DNA of 64,000 bases from Bradyrhizobium sp. CSA207 (GTDB taxonomy: Bacteria; Pseudomonadota; Alphaproteobacteria; Rhizobiales; Xanthobacteraceae), in contig NZ_JAACFT010000031.1 of assembly GCF_029051685.1 (NCBI RefSeq), positions 38,700 through 102,699 on the forward strand, given 5' to 3'. The notes below the pieces were generated by a model that was given only the letters and a program-made list of their open reading frames with translations, searched no databases and was not told the DNA's origin. Numbering within the stretch: position 1 is the first letter of the stretch; the number at the start of each line of letters is the position of its first letter. Positions 18,181 to 26,138 of the stretch are shown here, one piece after another. Position numbers and translations under genes: made by a program.

Positions 18181-19146
18181 ATGAAGATCAACGCTACAGT
18201 TTTTGTTCTGATTTTTTGCGCAATCACGACATACACTTCCCAAATTTGCGTCGCGCTCGGTGCTGCTGACATTGCCTATCTGGGTTGCGCTACCCCACAA
18301 GGCACAGTCGAGCTGAGGATTTGTGCCGATCCGGAATTAAAAAAGTTTGATGATGCGTTGAGACGGAGGCTCAATAAGTATCTGACGTCGGAGCTCTATC
18401 AAACCTCCGAAATCCGATCCAATTTGCAACGATTTCGGACGTTCCTCGACGACCGGAATAAAAAATGCGATCTGGCGTCGCCGCAAGAAATTACCGATTG
18501 TATCGCAGAAATCACGTTGAGGTTTGATAATGAATTCATGGATGCGCTTAAGGAACGTCTCGATGAAAATATCCACGGTATGGACGAGAGAGCCAAAGAA
18601 AGAGCTGCTCAAAAAGAAGAAAGAGACCGTACAGAGCGACAGGAACGCGCGGCCCAAGCCGCTGAAGATGACCGATCCGTCACATTCCATGTCAAGAATA
18701 GCTATCAGTATAGCGTACAGGTCGAGTTTTCCTCGAAATCCCGGGACGTTTACTGGCCCGGAAATGGCAGGGCTTACACCTTGAATGATTCACAAGTGCA
18801 TAAGTATCGGTTGGCCTGCGTGCCAGGCGAAAAGATTTGCATGGGTGCTTGGGCCGCTGGAAGTAGTCGCCCCAGCTGGGGCGTTGGCTACAGTAATGCT
18901 CACGGCTGTACCGGTTGTTGTGCAACATGCGGCGCCAGAAGCGTCGCGGGGTTCAATTTGGAGTACACAGGCCACGAGGAATCTCAACAAACCAGCGGCC
19001 TGAGTGCTGCGGATCTATTGGGCGCGGCTATCGGCGTTGCTGGCGCGGTTGCTGGTAGTGGCGGCTTCAATACTCGCTCAGCACCGTCGGTGCCACGCGG
19101 GTCTCCGCCACGAACTAGGGACAGTGGTGTTTCCGGACTGAAGTAA
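18181..19146 (+). CDS. Exported protein with LprI-like N-terminal region and Cys-rich C-terminal domain
   Basis: A 321-residue protein with a signal peptide (MKINATVFVLIFCAITTYTSQICVALG). Residues about 30-120 (YLGCATPQGTVELRICADPELKKFDDALRR) resemble the DUF1311/LprI-type lysozyme-inhibitor-like domain with paired cysteines. A charged coiled segment (about 132-160, rich in Arg and Glu) follows, then a beta-rich domain ending in the cluster GCTGCCATCG and a Gly/Pro-rich tail. Several cysteines suggest disulphides in the periplasm. The role is unknown; envelope stress or inhibitor binding is only a guess. Confidence 0.75.
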   Translation: MKINATVFVLIFCAITTYTSQICVALGAADIAYLGCATPQGTVELRICADPELKKFDDALRRRLNKYLTSELYQTSEIRSNLQRFRTFLDDRNKKCDLASPQEITDCIAEITLRFDNEFMDALKERLDENIHGMDERAKERAAQKEERDRTERQERAAQAAEDDRSVTFHVKNSYQYSVQVEFSSKSRDVYWPGNGRAYTLNDSQVHKYRLACVPGEKICMGAWAAGSSRPSWGVGYSNAHGCTGCCATCGARSVAGFNLEYTGHEESQQTSGLSAADLLGAAIGVAGAVAGSGGFNTRSAPSVPRGSPPRTRDSGVSGLK

Positions 19147-19288
19147 GGGCCAAACTGGGACTCTAGAGCGCCTTGCAGCAAAGGTTGGCGAGACCGAAAT
19201 AAGCAAGTCAATCAGGCAGCCCGAGTGACCGCCCCGCGGTCCTCACCGGATGCTTACATTCAATCTGATTGCCATTGAATTTCACCAC

Positions 19289-19306
19289 TACCCCCATATG
19301 GGGGTA
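19289..19306. promoter_or_regulatory. 18-bp perfect palindrome, operator candidate (copy 2)
   Basis: TACCCCCATATGGGGGTA, a perfect palindrome. It differs from the copy at 17140-17157 in one central base and shares flanking bases on both sides. It lies 72 nt before the start of the exported protein gene at 19378. Confidence 0.75.
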
Positions 19307-19377
19307 TCGGTTTGGGAGCATTTCCGAAATTCTCGAACACAGCGCCTGTCTGGTGTGACTGCCTTGCATTCCGCGGC

Positions 19378-19932
19378 ATGAATTCGATTATCTGGAGGGG
19401 CTTGTTGCGCAGGGTTCTCGTATTCGGATTGACGGTTTGTGCTGTTCCGGCCGCCGGCGCGCAAGACGCTCTCAAATCGCCGTTCTTCTGCAAAACGGTA
19501 TACTTAAACGCATCTTGGTGCACGCCGCCGGCCAAGGATTGCGGCGGCGGGCTGCCTCCCATCGCGTTCCCTGCCGACGGCACACTGACCGAGACCGGGA
19601 TGGGCGGCGACACGATCGAGAGACGGCATCCTTTTGGCAAGTCAGACCTCGTTAAGAAAAATCGCGGAGGTGACACCCCAATCACTTTCACGACGGTCAT
19701 CGGACGTGGCCCTTGGATCGAAACCATCACGGTGCACAAAATGTGGTTCGCGCCGGAGGGATCGACCAGGAAGTTGGACCGGTTCAAGCCGACCGCGCTG
19801 GATGGATCGACCTGTTCGCTTTCAGGCAGCCGCGAGATTGTTGATCGGCCGAGAAACGAGCGGAGGAAGCTCATGCTGGTGTCGAAAAACTGCGTTTCGC
19901 TGAGTATATCAGTTGCCTGCACGAAAGCTTGA
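19378..19932 (+). CDS. Small exported protein, unknown function
   Basis: A 184-residue protein with a signal peptide (RRVLVFGLTVCAVPAAGAQ, cleavage likely after AGA). The mature part has several cysteines (FFCKTVYLNASWCTPPAKDC...) and a basic C-terminal third. The longer frame from 19312 would start within 6 nt of the palindrome; the ATG at 19378 puts the signal peptide at the N-terminus and is preferred. No known domain is recognised. It is followed after 25 nt by another exported-protein gene. Confidence 0.7.
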   Translation: MNSIIWRGLLRRVLVFGLTVCAVPAAGAQDALKSPFFCKTVYLNASWCTPPAKDCGGGLPPIAFPADGTLTETGMGGDTIERRHPFGKSDLVKKNRGGDTPITFTTVIGRGPWIETITVHKMWFAPEGSTRKLDRFKPTALDGSTCSLSGSREIVDRPRNERRKLMLVSKNCVSLSISVACTKA

Positions 19933-19957
19933 GGCATGCCGCCTCACGGAGTCGAAT

Positions 19958-20764
19958 ATGAAAGTCCCTCAAGCGTCGTTGATCAGTATCCTTGTTTTGA
20001 TAAGTGTCAATGCAAGCGCCGCCCCGTCGTCCAGCTGTGCGGGCAAGTTTGTCGGGGTATGGAAACATTATGGCATTGGCTCGACCAATGACGCGACCCT
20101 GACCGCAGACGGCACAGCCAAGTGCGATGGGCATCCGAACTGTCTGCAGGGAACATGGACGTGTGCCGGCAACGTACTGACTTACGATAATACGATTTAC
20201 AAAACTGACTACACGCTGCAACCAGACGGAACGATGACGGCCAGGGGTGGCATCACGGTCGTTCGGGCTGGACGCACGCGGAAGCTGGACCTGGGCAATG
20301 CGGGCATGGTTTCCGCGAAGCTTTACGGTGTCGATACAACAGTGCCTATAAACACCCCTTCGAGTCAGAAGCCAGAAGTTAGACAAGCCAACAGACCAGT
20401 TGAGCCGAACGAGCAGGACTCGCAGGCTGCGTCGGCCGCTCGGAATTTATTTGAAGCGGGCAAGGCCGAATTTGTCGTGCAGAACTGGTCAGGCGCCACC
20501 AACCGCTTCGAAGAGGCTGCCTCCCAATACCGAAAGGCTGGTGATCCAAAGAATGAAAGAATAGCCCTCGGAAACGCACAGCTTGCGAAAGCAAAAGCCG
20601 TCAGGTCACAACAAGATACATCAAGCCAGCGACGAGCCGGGATGCACTACAGCAAGTACAGTCTCAAGTGCCAGCAGGTTCTGAAGCAAATAGCGGTGTT
20701 GGAAGCTGATGGCGCAGATATGGTCAATCAAAGGCAAGGGTTGCGAGCACAAGGGTGCGAGTAG
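19958..20764 (+). CDS. Exported protein with beta N-terminal domain and TPR-like C-terminal region
   Basis: A 268-residue protein starting with a signal peptide (PQASLISILVLISVNASA). The first ~100 mature residues look like a small beta-barrel (KFVGVWKHYGIGSTNDATL, then CLQGTWTCAGNVLTYDN), similar in style to lipocalin-like periplasmic domains. After a linker, residues about 155-230 contain a TPR-like helical pair (AARNLFEAGKAEFVVQNWSG). The ATG at 19958 is chosen for the signal peptide. The function is unknown. Confidence 0.7.
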   Translation: MKVPQASLISILVLISVNASAAPSSSCAGKFVGVWKHYGIGSTNDATLTADGTAKCDGHPNCLQGTWTCAGNVLTYDNTIYKTDYTLQPDGTMTARGGITVVRAGRTRKLDLGNAGMVSAKLYGVDTTVPINTPSSQKPEVRQANRPVEPNEQDSQAASAARNLFEAGKAEFVVQNWSGATNRFEEAASQYRKAGDPKNERIALGNAQLAKAKAVRSQQDTSSQRRAGMHYSKYSLKCQQVLKQIAVLEADGADMVNQRQGLRAQGCE

Positions 20765-20850
20765 GTCCGGTTTCAGATCTGGGATGTCACATCGGCGCTA
20801 ACGTTCTTTCCATTTGGTGAAGCTTCCTTGGCGAGAGGAGAGGAGCAGCA

Positions 20851-21069
20851 ATGATCAAGATTCTGATTGCGTTGGGCGTCGCGATGAATTGGGCCATTCC
20901 GGCCTACGCTCAGCAACACCGCGCCAAACTGGATGCACCCGGGAAGGTGGCCTTTAGCACGACATACGAGCAGGCAAAAACGCTGCTTGGATCTGCCGCA
21001 GAGGCTTACGAAATCGATCCGCTCCAAACCATGATGGGTTGCTTGGCAGCTTGTTTCAAAACGGAATAA
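20851..21069 (+). CDS. Very small exported protein
   Basis: A 72-residue product with a signal peptide (MIKILIALGVAMNWAIPAYAQ, cleavage after AYA) and a mature part of ~52 residues ending CLAACFKTE, with two cysteines. A strong purine-rich ribosome-binding site (GAGAGGAG) precedes the ATG. It lies 4 nt before the next gene, suggesting co-translation. No family is recognised. Confidence 0.65.
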   Translation: MIKILIALGVAMNWAIPAYAQQHRAKLDAPGKVAFSTTYEQAKTLLGSAAEAYEIDPLQTMMGCLAACFKTE

Positions 21070-21073
21070 ACCT

Positions 21074-21478
21074 TTGAAGAGAATCGTACTTGCCGCCGCA
21101 GTCGCGCTCGCAAGCCTCGCTCATTGCGGCGGTGCAAACGGTGATGAATGCAAGGATGCCGTAGGCGCATTGGAGCGGTACGGCAATAAGGTATACGAGC
21201 GGGGCATAAAGGCGATAAACGACGCCCCGAAGCTTCAGGGGTCAGGCCTTGAATATTATCAGGCCCAATGCGCGCTGAAAAAGGGGTTCTTCGACGAAGC
21301 CCGCGAGTCGCTGAAATTGAACAAAATTCGTTCGACTGCTTGCAACTATACCAAGGACAAAGTGGATTATTGGAACAAGGTGTTCGAAGAGGAAGTGACA
21401 CAGAACCAAAAGGAGATGGATGAAAATTGCAGCCAAGCTGAAGAAATCAAAAAACGTGAGGCTGGCAAAAAAAGATAA
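21074..21478 (+). CDS. Small exported Cys-containing protein, TTG start
   Basis: A 134-residue protein with a signal sequence (KRIVLAAAVALASLAHCGG; a lipobox-like LAHC is present) and a helical mature part with four further cysteines (ECKDAVGAL, YQAQCALKK, STACNYTKD, DENCSQAEE). The start codon is TTG, only 4 nt after the stop of the preceding gene, which suggests translational coupling rather than independent initiation. The charged C-terminus is typical of periplasmic helical proteins. No function is known. Confidence 0.7.
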   Translation: MKRIVLAAAVALASLAHCGGANGDECKDAVGALERYGNKVYERGIKAINDAPKLQGSGLEYYQAQCALKKGFFDEARESLKLNKIRSTACNYTKDKVDYWNKVFEEEVTQNQKEMDENCSQAEEIKKREAGKKR

Positions 21479-21724
21479 CCCAAGGCTCTCGCCGCTACAA
21501 AGCGTGGAGCGGGCGAACATCCTGTCAAAAGGTTTCGCTTTGATCAGGTTAAGAGTGGTGTTGATGTCCGATCAGTCACGCTCACTCCCTTGGATGAAAG
21601 GGTCGGCTGACATCGCGAATCTCTATGCTAGGCTAGATGTGCAATCGCTCGCCTTTCCTTTTCCGGCTTCTGTGCAGCCCGCATGCGACTCCCGGCGATA
21701 TGCGGAGGCACCTGAGGTTATAAG

Positions 21725-22579
21725 ATGAAGACATTCATGCGCGTTGCAGCAGTATTGCTGCTTTGCTGCCTGCCTACGGTGGGGTTTGCTAGGGACGGGT
21801 TTGCTGCGGGCACCGACTTGGGTGACCTGGGCTTGTGCAAGGAGGACGGCGATACTGAACAATCAGCCCGTGCCTGCACGGCGATTATCCAGGCCAAGAA
21901 GGAGACGACCGCGAACCTGGCCAAGGCCTACAACTACCGAGGACGCGTCTACGACTTGAAGGACCCTAAACGGGCGCTTGCCGACTTCAACGAGGCAATC
22001 CGGCTTAATCCAAAAAATCCATGGTTCTTCATACGCCGCGCCAACCTTCATCTCGGGAATGTAGGGCTCAATGACTACGATCTGGCGTTAGCTGATTTTA
22101 CTAAGGTCATCGAGCTTAGGCCGGACCTTGGCTATGATTACCGCGCTGGGGTTTATGTCAGAAAAGGAGATTACGACCGGGCGGTTGCCGACTATGACCA
22201 GGCGGCCCGGCTTAAACCGAAAAATGAGTTGCTCCTTGAGTACCGAGCTGATGCTTATGTCGGAAAAAAAGATTTCGGCGGAGCGATTGCCGCCTATGAC
22301 GATCTAATTAAGCTTGATCCGACACGTGCCCATTCCTTTCAGGGCCGGGGACATGCTTATTACGAGAAGGGCGACTATGACCGGGCGATTGCGGACTATG
22401 ACCAGGCGATCGCGCTGGCGCAGACAGGTCTGCTTTTCTATTACCGGGGCGAAGCTTATGCTAAGAAGGGAGATCTGAGCCGTGCGGTTGCTGACTATGA
22501 CCGGGCGATCAAGATTGATTCCGGATTCTCCGCAGCGATTACTGCCCGGAGAAACGCACAAAAGCTTTTGAAGCAATAG
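21725..22579 (+). CDS. Exported tetratricopeptide repeat protein
   Basis: A 284-residue protein with a signal peptide (RVAAVLLLCCLPTVGFA) followed by about six TPR units from residue ~60, recognisable by repeated AYNYRGRVYDLKDPKRALADF, GDYDRAVADYDQA and RGHAYYEKGDYDRAIADYDQAI segments. TPR arrays are protein-binding scaffolds. It closes the run of exported proteins, after a 246-nt gap, and may have its own promoter. It could organise the other small exported proteins, but no direct sign of a partner is visible. Confidence 0.85.
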   Translation: MKTFMRVAAVLLLCCLPTVGFARDGFAAGTDLGDLGLCKEDGDTEQSARACTAIIQAKKETTANLAKAYNYRGRVYDLKDPKRALADFNEAIRLNPKNPWFFIRRANLHLGNVGLNDYDLALADFTKVIELRPDLGYDYRAGVYVRKGDYDRAVADYDQAARLKPKNELLLEYRADAYVGKKDFGGAIAAYDDLIKLDPTRAHSFQGRGHAYYEKGDYDRAIADYDQAIALAQTGLLFYYRGEAYAKKGDLSRAVADYDRAIKIDSGFSAAITARRNAQKLLKQ

Positions 22580-22650
22580 CGCTGAGGATCTGACATCGCC
22601 GTATGCATAATGATGGGGCTCCTGCCCGAGACAATCGCGCGTTAAGACAC

Positions 22651-23376
22651 TCACGAACACTCGCGGTTGTGCTGCTCCAGTTCAGTTTGCGCTTCCGATA
22701 GAGCGCAGTGTTCGACCAGCAGGCCTTGTCGCTCATAGCGTTGCCGGCTCCTGCTGAAGCGCACCACCACCGCATGCCGGGCGCTGTTCGCCTTGACCCG
22801 ACGCGTGAGCAGCGCATTCCCGGCGGGCAAGAATTCGAGGTCGTCAAGACCCGCGCATCGCAGGCATACGGGACCGGGCGCCTCCATGATGAGAGAATCG
22901 CCCGTTCCAGCGCAGCGGTGGCATTTCCAGGCCTCGTTCAGCGGTTGGATCACGACAAGCTCAGGCGCACGGCTCGCCCTCTCCACCAGGCGCTTCTGCT
23001 TTTTCTGCGGAAGGTCGCCCGATATCCAATGAGTGCGGTACAGCTGTTCGATGGCCGGATCACCGCTCTTGCTGAAGCGCAGCATCTGCCGCGCCGGCGT
23101 CCGCGCGATGTAGGCCGTCTCGCTTGGCCTCAGCCCTTTCGCGGCCGCCCATGACCGAAACAGCTTCATAGCCTCGGAAATGCGCGGCAGATTGGTTTGC
23201 ACGACTCCCTCGAGATACCCGACCTGTCCTTGCTGCCAACGCTTAAGTGCACCGGGATCGAGCCATCCGATTCCCACCAGCACATCAACCGGACTCACAT
23301 ACTTCCGGGCTGCAAGGGCCGCCTCAGCCGCTCTCCTTACGCGGTCATCGAGTTTCTCGCGATTGTGCGGATGCAT
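22651..23376 (-). CDS. DUF2293-associated protein, C-terminal domain missing
   Basis: A 241-residue protein beginning MHPHNREKLDDRV with GGGGAGG 6 nt before the ATG. The body (VDVLVGIGWLDPGALKRWQQG, APARQMLRFSKSGDP-like segment) and a CxxC...CxxC stretch (CHRCAGTGD, CLRCAGLDD) match what I remember of the N-terminal region of DUF2293 proteins, which also continue with RYERQGLLVEH. In those the DUF2293 domain follows; here the frame stops shortly after, at EQHNRECS, so the protein looks truncated. Two zinc-binding CxxC pairs are intact. The ~300 nt upstream (to 23681) contain no gene. Confidence 0.55.
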   Translation of the reverse strand: MHPHNREKLDDRVRRAAEAALAARKYVSPVDVLVGIGWLDPGALKRWQQGQVGYLEGVVQTNLPRISEAMKLFRSWAAAKGLRPSETAYIARTPARQMLRFSKSGDPAIEQLYRTHWISGDLPQKKQKRLVERASRAPELVVIQPLNEAWKCHRCAGTGDSLIMEAPGPVCLRCAGLDDLEFLPAGNALLTRRVKANSARHAVVVRFSRSRQRYERQGLLVEHCALSEAQTELEQHNRECS

Positions 23377-23681
23377 CGGCGTCCTCCCCGCGCCTCGGGA
23401 TAATGCCAGCGACAGCCCTCCCGCGAACCGCGGGAAACCGTCGAAAGTGTCGCCTGACAATAAATCAGAAGCGACAGTCGAACAATTTCGGCAGCCAGGA
23501 AGCCGGCGGAGCGGATCGAGCGGAGCGCGAGTCTTGTCCAGCTGGCGCCGGGCCGGCAGGGTGCAGCCAGGCGATCATGGCTTGGACCGAACCGGTCCTT
23601 TAGCACGACAGTGTACTCCGGCTGGCTCTCGGAGCTTTGATGCTGACCGCCCACGTCCCATGGCTCGGTGCAGGTGCCTTC

Positions 23682-24710
23682 TTACGCGGCCGTACCGTCG
23701 ATCGAGCGGCGGATCACCCGCTGCACTTCCGCATTCGATAGAAACAGATCGTGGTTGATGAGGCCCCAGCCTTCCTGGGAAGCATCGACCACGCGCACGC
23801 CGAGCTGCTCGATGGCAGCCTTCTCGGCGGCGCCGACCCTGGTCATTCCACCTGCGATCTGCCCCGACAACGCCAGTGCGCGATCGTTCGTTGAGGCGAT
23901 CACGGTGATCTTGCCGGCCAGCGGACCGATGCGGTGAATCGCCGACGAGAATACGTCCATGTCGATATCAGGCGCGGCAAACACGACCGCGCCGATCCTG
24001 CTCGTAACAGTGTCGCCGTATCGCGCATAGAGCTGCCGCAGGCTTTCGAGCGCCAGCATGGTTCCCATGCTGTGCGCAACGATGTGCACCCGGCCGCCGC
24101 CTGAAGCCGACACGAGAGAAGAGAGCACGCGTTCGAAATCGTCGCGGGACCACATCGCGCTGTCGCGGTCATAGGCGTAGTCGAACAGTCCTGCCTTGGA
24201 GGGCCAGGCGAACACCATGGTCCGGCCGCGGAACCTGATCCCATCGGAGAGATGGGCGGCATCGAGCGCCGCGGTCTCGAATGTCTGCTTGAAGCCGTGC
24301 ACATAGATCAGCGCGTCTCCTCCCCCGCCGGCCTGCGCCAGGAGATCGCCAATTTCGGCCGACACCGGTTCGACCCTATCAAGGCGCCAATCGCCAAGTC
24401 CGACCGAGGCGAGAGAAAGGCGGCTCTCGTCCGGCACCACCAGCTTTGCCTGCGCGACCGTCATTCTGGTCGCGCGCTCCGGCCCGAACCAGGGTTTCGT
24501 GCGACCGCCGTTCACGGGCTTGCGCGTGGTAGCGACGAGCAATGTGGGGTCAACGGAAAGGGACGACGCGTCGTAGCGCGCGCCGGTCGCGCCCAGGCCT
24601 GCGCATCCTCCGAGCGCGAGCGCACTGCCTGCCGACACAAGCCCGCCCAGGAGCGCGCGGCGCGAAAGAGAGTGGCGAGAGTCGTGTTGCGGAAGACGTC
24701 GGACGATCAC
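23682..24710 (-). CDS. DUF900-type alpha/beta hydrolase, exported lipoprotein
   Basis: A 342-residue serine hydrolase. The nucleophile elbow is AHSMGTM (G-like HSMG motif) and the preceding strand LIYVHGFKQTF carries the oxyanion-hole HG. The N-terminus has a twin-arginine-like SLSRRALLGG and a lipobox LGGC (Cys36), so it is probably exported by Tat and lipidated. A GTG at 24710 with AAAGG upstream is chosen; the open frame extends further without signal features. It resembles other esterase/lipase proteins of unknown substrate (DUF900). No operon partner is evident. Confidence 0.8.
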   Translation of the reverse strand: MIVRRLPQHDSRHSLSRRALLGGLVSAGSALALGGCAGLGATGARYDASSLSVDPTLLVATTRKPVNGGRTKPWFGPERATRMTVAQAKLVVPDESRLSLASVGLGDWRLDRVEPVSAEIGDLLAQAGGGGDALIYVHGFKQTFETAALDAAHLSDGIRFRGRTMVFAWPSKAGLFDYAYDRDSAMWSRDDFERVLSSLVSASGGGRVHIVAHSMGTMLALESLRQLYARYGDTVTSRIGAVVFAAPDIDMDVFSSAIHRIGPLAGKITVIASTNDRALALSGQIAGGMTRVGAAEKAAIEQLGVRVVDASQEGWGLINHDLFLSNAEVQRVIRRSIDGTAA

Positions 24711-24892
24711 ACGGAACCTTTGGGAACTTTGCCCACCATAACGCCGCCCCGCCCAACTCCCTGAATGACAATGGGGGCGAGAAGACGGCAGAGCAGCTTC
24801 GTGCTTGGCCGCGTGGCGATGGCGTCCGCGCTCACCGGCCGCGCGGGTCTGCGGGCGATCCGACCAAGTTCCGAAATCGAGCCGGCGTTGCT

Positions 24893-25312
24893 TCAGTGAT
24901 GGGCCGACACGCCCTTGACGCATTCGGTCAACAGATCAACCGCGGCGAATTGGCCGACATCACCCAGGCTGATCATGCCGACCATCCGCTTGCTCTTGTT
25001 GATCACAGGCAGCCTGCGGATCTTCAGCGTCTGCATGTGATGCACCGCCTTCGCCAGATCGTCATCTTCCCGGCAGCAATGGATACCTTCGGTCATCACA
25101 TCCCGCGCTGTCATGCGCGCGGCGTTGAAGTTCTTGCTCGCAAGGCCTTTGCAGACGATGTCGCGATCGGTCACCATCCCGATCAAATGGTCGTCTTCGC
25201 CGATCGGAATGCAGCCGATGTCATGCCCCCGCATCAACTTCGCGAGTTCGGCGACGGGGGTGTCGGGGCTGACCCAGTCGACGCCCTTGTGCATCACTTC
25301 TTTGACTTTCAT
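24893..25312 (-). CDS. CBS-domain pair protein
   Basis: A 139-residue protein made of two CBS motifs (about 1-58: VKEVMHKGVDWVSPDTPVAE, and 68-125: TARDVMTEGIHCCREDDD). Such stand-alone Bateman modules bind adenine nucleotides or act as signalling subunits. GCIPIGEDDHLIGMVTDRDI and RRLPVINKSKRMVGMIS are typical ligand-contact strands. It lies 47 nt after the YbaK-like gene on the same strand and may be co-transcribed; both are frequent in stress-linked clusters. Confidence 0.9.
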   Translation of the reverse strand: MKVKEVMHKGVDWVSPDTPVAELAKLMRGHDIGCIPIGEDDHLIGMVTDRDIVCKGLASKNFNAARMTARDVMTEGIHCCREDDDLAKAVHHMQTLKIRRLPVINKSKRMVGMISLGDVGQFAAVDLLTECVKGVSAHH

Positions 25313-25359
25313 GGCAGATCTCCATTACCGGATTTGAGGATGGTGCAGCCGACAACTCC

Positions 25360-25830
25360 TCAGGCGTGTGCGCTGAAGCGCCAATGCGGCGCGTTCGCCG
25401 TCAGGTGCGCAAACTGCGCGTGAGTGAGACGAAGCAGGGTCTCATGATCGCCGGCTTCCATGTAGATCTCCGGCTGTGTCTCGATGCTGTCGTCGACGAT
25501 GACATCGAGTCCGTAGCACTTGCCAACGGCAGGAACTGCGCCGTGTGCGCAGTCGCGGAACAGCTGACTGATCTCGGCTTCATTCGCCATATCGACATTG
25601 TTGCCGAGCGTTGTCCGCAGATCCGACAGGCGAAGGTGATGCGATGCGGGCACAACGGCAAGTACATATTGGCCGTCGCGCCGCAACACGACGCCCTTGG
25701 CGAGACGATCGCCGGAGATATGGCATGCCTCAGCCGTACGAGTGGACGACATGCTGAGTTCGTGCTGGATCTCCTCGTATTGGATGTTTTCAGCCGCCAG
25801 ATATTTTTGCAGTGTGGGAGCGATGGACAT
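25360..25830 (-). CDS. YbaK/EbsC-family aminoacyl-tRNA deacylase-like protein
   Basis: A 156-residue protein with the YbaK/ProX editing-domain pattern: LQKYLAAENIQYEEIQHE, an AKGVVLRRDGQYVLAVVPASH stretch with the conserved lysine (AKGV), and a C-terminal GLDVIVDDSI. Members hydrolyse mischarged tRNAs, mostly Cys/Ala-tRNAPro. The ATG at 25830 is chosen because GGAGG is 6 nt upstream. Substrate specificity cannot be told from the sequence. Confidence 0.85.
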   Translation of the reverse strand: MSIAPTLQKYLAAENIQYEEIQHELSMSSTRTAEACHISGDRLAKGVVLRRDGQYVLAVVPASHHLRLSDLRTTLGNNVDMANEAEISQLFRDCAHGAVPAVGKCYGLDVIVDDSIETQPEIYMEAGDHETLLRLTHAQFAHLTANAPHWRFSAHA

Positions 25831-26138
25831 GACAGACCTCCGATGCGGTAGGCAGACCATCCGCCGTAAGTCTTCCAGCAGAGCCTCTCCTTACGATGGG
25901 CGGCTGCGTGATTACTAGGTCAACATAGGCCTATCACTTCCCAGCTGCAATTCTTCGTCACTGACCGGGAGTGCAATGCAACACCTCGACTTCTGGCGTT
26001 GGGTATGTTTCCAGTGCCTGCCTGCAGCAGGGATCGTCGCGGCGTTCGGATCCGCCGATAGGGCAGAGCTCTTGGCCCAATTCAATCCCCGGCATAAATC
26101 AAGCGGCAAGCGTCCTTCAGTTCCGCTATCATGCGACC

